Shown here one piece after another: positions 62,797 through 64,000 of a stretch of 64,000 bases of DNA; position 1 is the stretch's first letter; each line of letters starts with the position of its first letter. The notes under the pieces were generated by a model. That model did not search any database. It saw only the letters and a program-made list of their open reading frames with translations, and was not told where the DNA came from. A program made the translations under genes and the position numbers. This DNA is from Myoxocephalus aenaeus (taxonomy: Eukaryota; Chordata; Actinopteri; Perciformes; Cottidae): assembly GCA_038501785.1 (NCBI GenBank), contig JBAMJR010000100.1, positions 588,501 through 652,500 on the forward strand, in the 5' to 3' direction.

Positions 62797-64000
62797 GGTT
62801 GCCTTTTTTTAAACTAATTTAGGAATGTAGTGCGTCTGATTGCCATACAGTTAGTCCACGTAATACATTTATATTCAGTATCATTCGTCCACATGCCTTC
62901 ATGTGGCAAATTTTGTCTCGTATAGATTTAAGTTGATTCTTTTTTTTTTCTTTCTTTTTTTCGCCGTCTCTCGTCTGTTTTAAATTCTGGCTCATGTTTT
63001 TCTACCACGTAGCAATGTAGGACATATTGGTAATCTTACCTAACATTATTGGCAACATTGGGTAATTTGCTATTTGGTTTAAGCGTCTCGGCCCTTTTGC
63101 ACACACAAAAATGTAACTCGTCCACTATAAGGCTCCATAAGCCATCTGGTTAAATACGTGTTTACTTAAATGGTGACATGTCCTCTCCCCTCCACAGGGG
63201 TTTGTAGCTACTAAAATGGATCATTTTGTGCTGCCACAACAGCATCAACCAGACATGCCCCGAAACAACAGCACAGGACATTTCACTTGAGAGTTCTCAC
63301 TGGCAAACAAACTCCAGCGTCCCTCCGGGGGATCGGGGAGTGTTTTAGCGGGGGCCCTTGAGGCCCCCCGAAAAGAGAACTCTGGCTTGTGTGAAAGCAG
63401 TACTCCGTATTGAAAGAGTTTCTCTCCGGGTTGTTCCCTAGCAACCAGCAACCAGCGGCCAGCGCAGCATCGTAATGCAGGAATTTACTTTTACGCAGAA
63501 GGCCACAGGAGAAGGCTGCGCAGATTGGAAAGATTATTGAGTTCCATAAATATTTCAAATGAGATTAATGGCTGTCCAGTCGAGGAAACGCACCAAGCGG
63601 ATGCGGTCGCATGCAAAGTGTTGAACCCGGGGCAGGGGTCAGGCATCGCTGTTTTTCACCCATTGTCAAATCTCTAGGGGATTTTTAGTAACGCTCCTCC
63701 AGCCTTTGGGCTTCTATTTGTGTCAAGTTAATTGGACAGAAGAAAGGGGGAAGCTGGAACCTGGCATTTCTGGATCATTTTAGGACATCAACCAAGCCAC
63801 TCCCCCCCCCCCCCCCCCCCCCCCCTCCGGGAAGATTAAAGCACCTCCCCTTCCCATTTCATCCACCCCTATAGCCCCCTTTTCGCTCCTCTTTTTTTTT
63901 TTTCCTGCTTTGAGCTCTCATGAATTGATCTTTTACATGATGTTGCGTAACTTTGTGATGATTGCGCTTGCACCTCTTTGAGCCCTTTTTGTTTGGGCGA

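Larger units (their letters stand above)
51335..64000 (+). other. rapgef2: First intron of rapgef2 (runs off window)
   Basis: No rapgef2 exon was found in this 12.7-kb stretch. It holds few full transposons but many homopolymer tracts, a CA microsatellite (55942-55994), an 80-bp TA microsatellite (56346-56424), poly-C runs (53566-53582, 63802-63826) and a LINE-tail-like piece (about 61150-61262). The mostly single-copy appearance, with scattered GC-rich islands near 61300-61520 and 62470-62800, would fit a regulatory-rich intron, but that is inference. Confidence 0.55.

Overview
The window is vertebrate nuclear DNA, almost certainly from a percomorph teleost. Genes are split by GT-AG introns, coding exons are GC-rich in an AT-rich background, and the interspersed repeats (hAT-type elements beginning TAGGGCTGCAAC, Tc1-like relics, LINE tails ending in GATG or ATTC repeats, long CA/TA microsatellites) are typical of spiny-rayed fish. 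No bacterial, viral or CRISPR content was seen. Assignments rest on reading exons and remembered vertebrate families; no search was run.

Layout: (1) about 360-15,344, + strand: the 3' thirteen coding exons of rxfp1, the relaxin receptor, with nine leucine-rich-repeat exons followed by four exons for the hinge, seven-helix domain and tail; its 5' exons lie outside the window. (2) 15,345-22,275: 3' flank and intergenic DNA with a hAT element bearing a perfect 8-bp target duplication. (3) 22,276-34,006, + strand: complete etfdh (13 coding exons, 621 codons), the mitochondrial electron-transfer-flavoprotein:ubiquinone oxidoreductase; two of its introns appear to use GC donors. (4) 34,988-40,598, - strand: complete ppid (10 coding exons, 370 codons), cyclophilin-40, tail to tail with etfdh. 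(5) 40,600-50,600: repeat-rich DNA with a candidate two-exon start of spmip2 (C4orf45-like) on the - strand and a deleted Tc1 relic. (6) 51,266-51,334, + strand: first coding exon of rapgef2; the rest of the window is its first intron.

Gene order and strands match human 4q32 (RXFP1+, ETFDH+, PPID-, C4orf45, RAPGEF2+), except that I see no trace of FNIP2, which in human lies between PPID and C4orf45. The genes are unrelated in function: a hormone GPCR, a mitochondrial respiratory enzyme, an Hsp90 co-chaperone and a Rap guanine-nucleotide exchange factor. They are linked only by old synteny. I found no convincing undescribed system. The most informative signals are the paired GC-AG introns in etfdh, the candidate spmip2, and a retroelement insertion whose target duplication has expanded into a tandem array.
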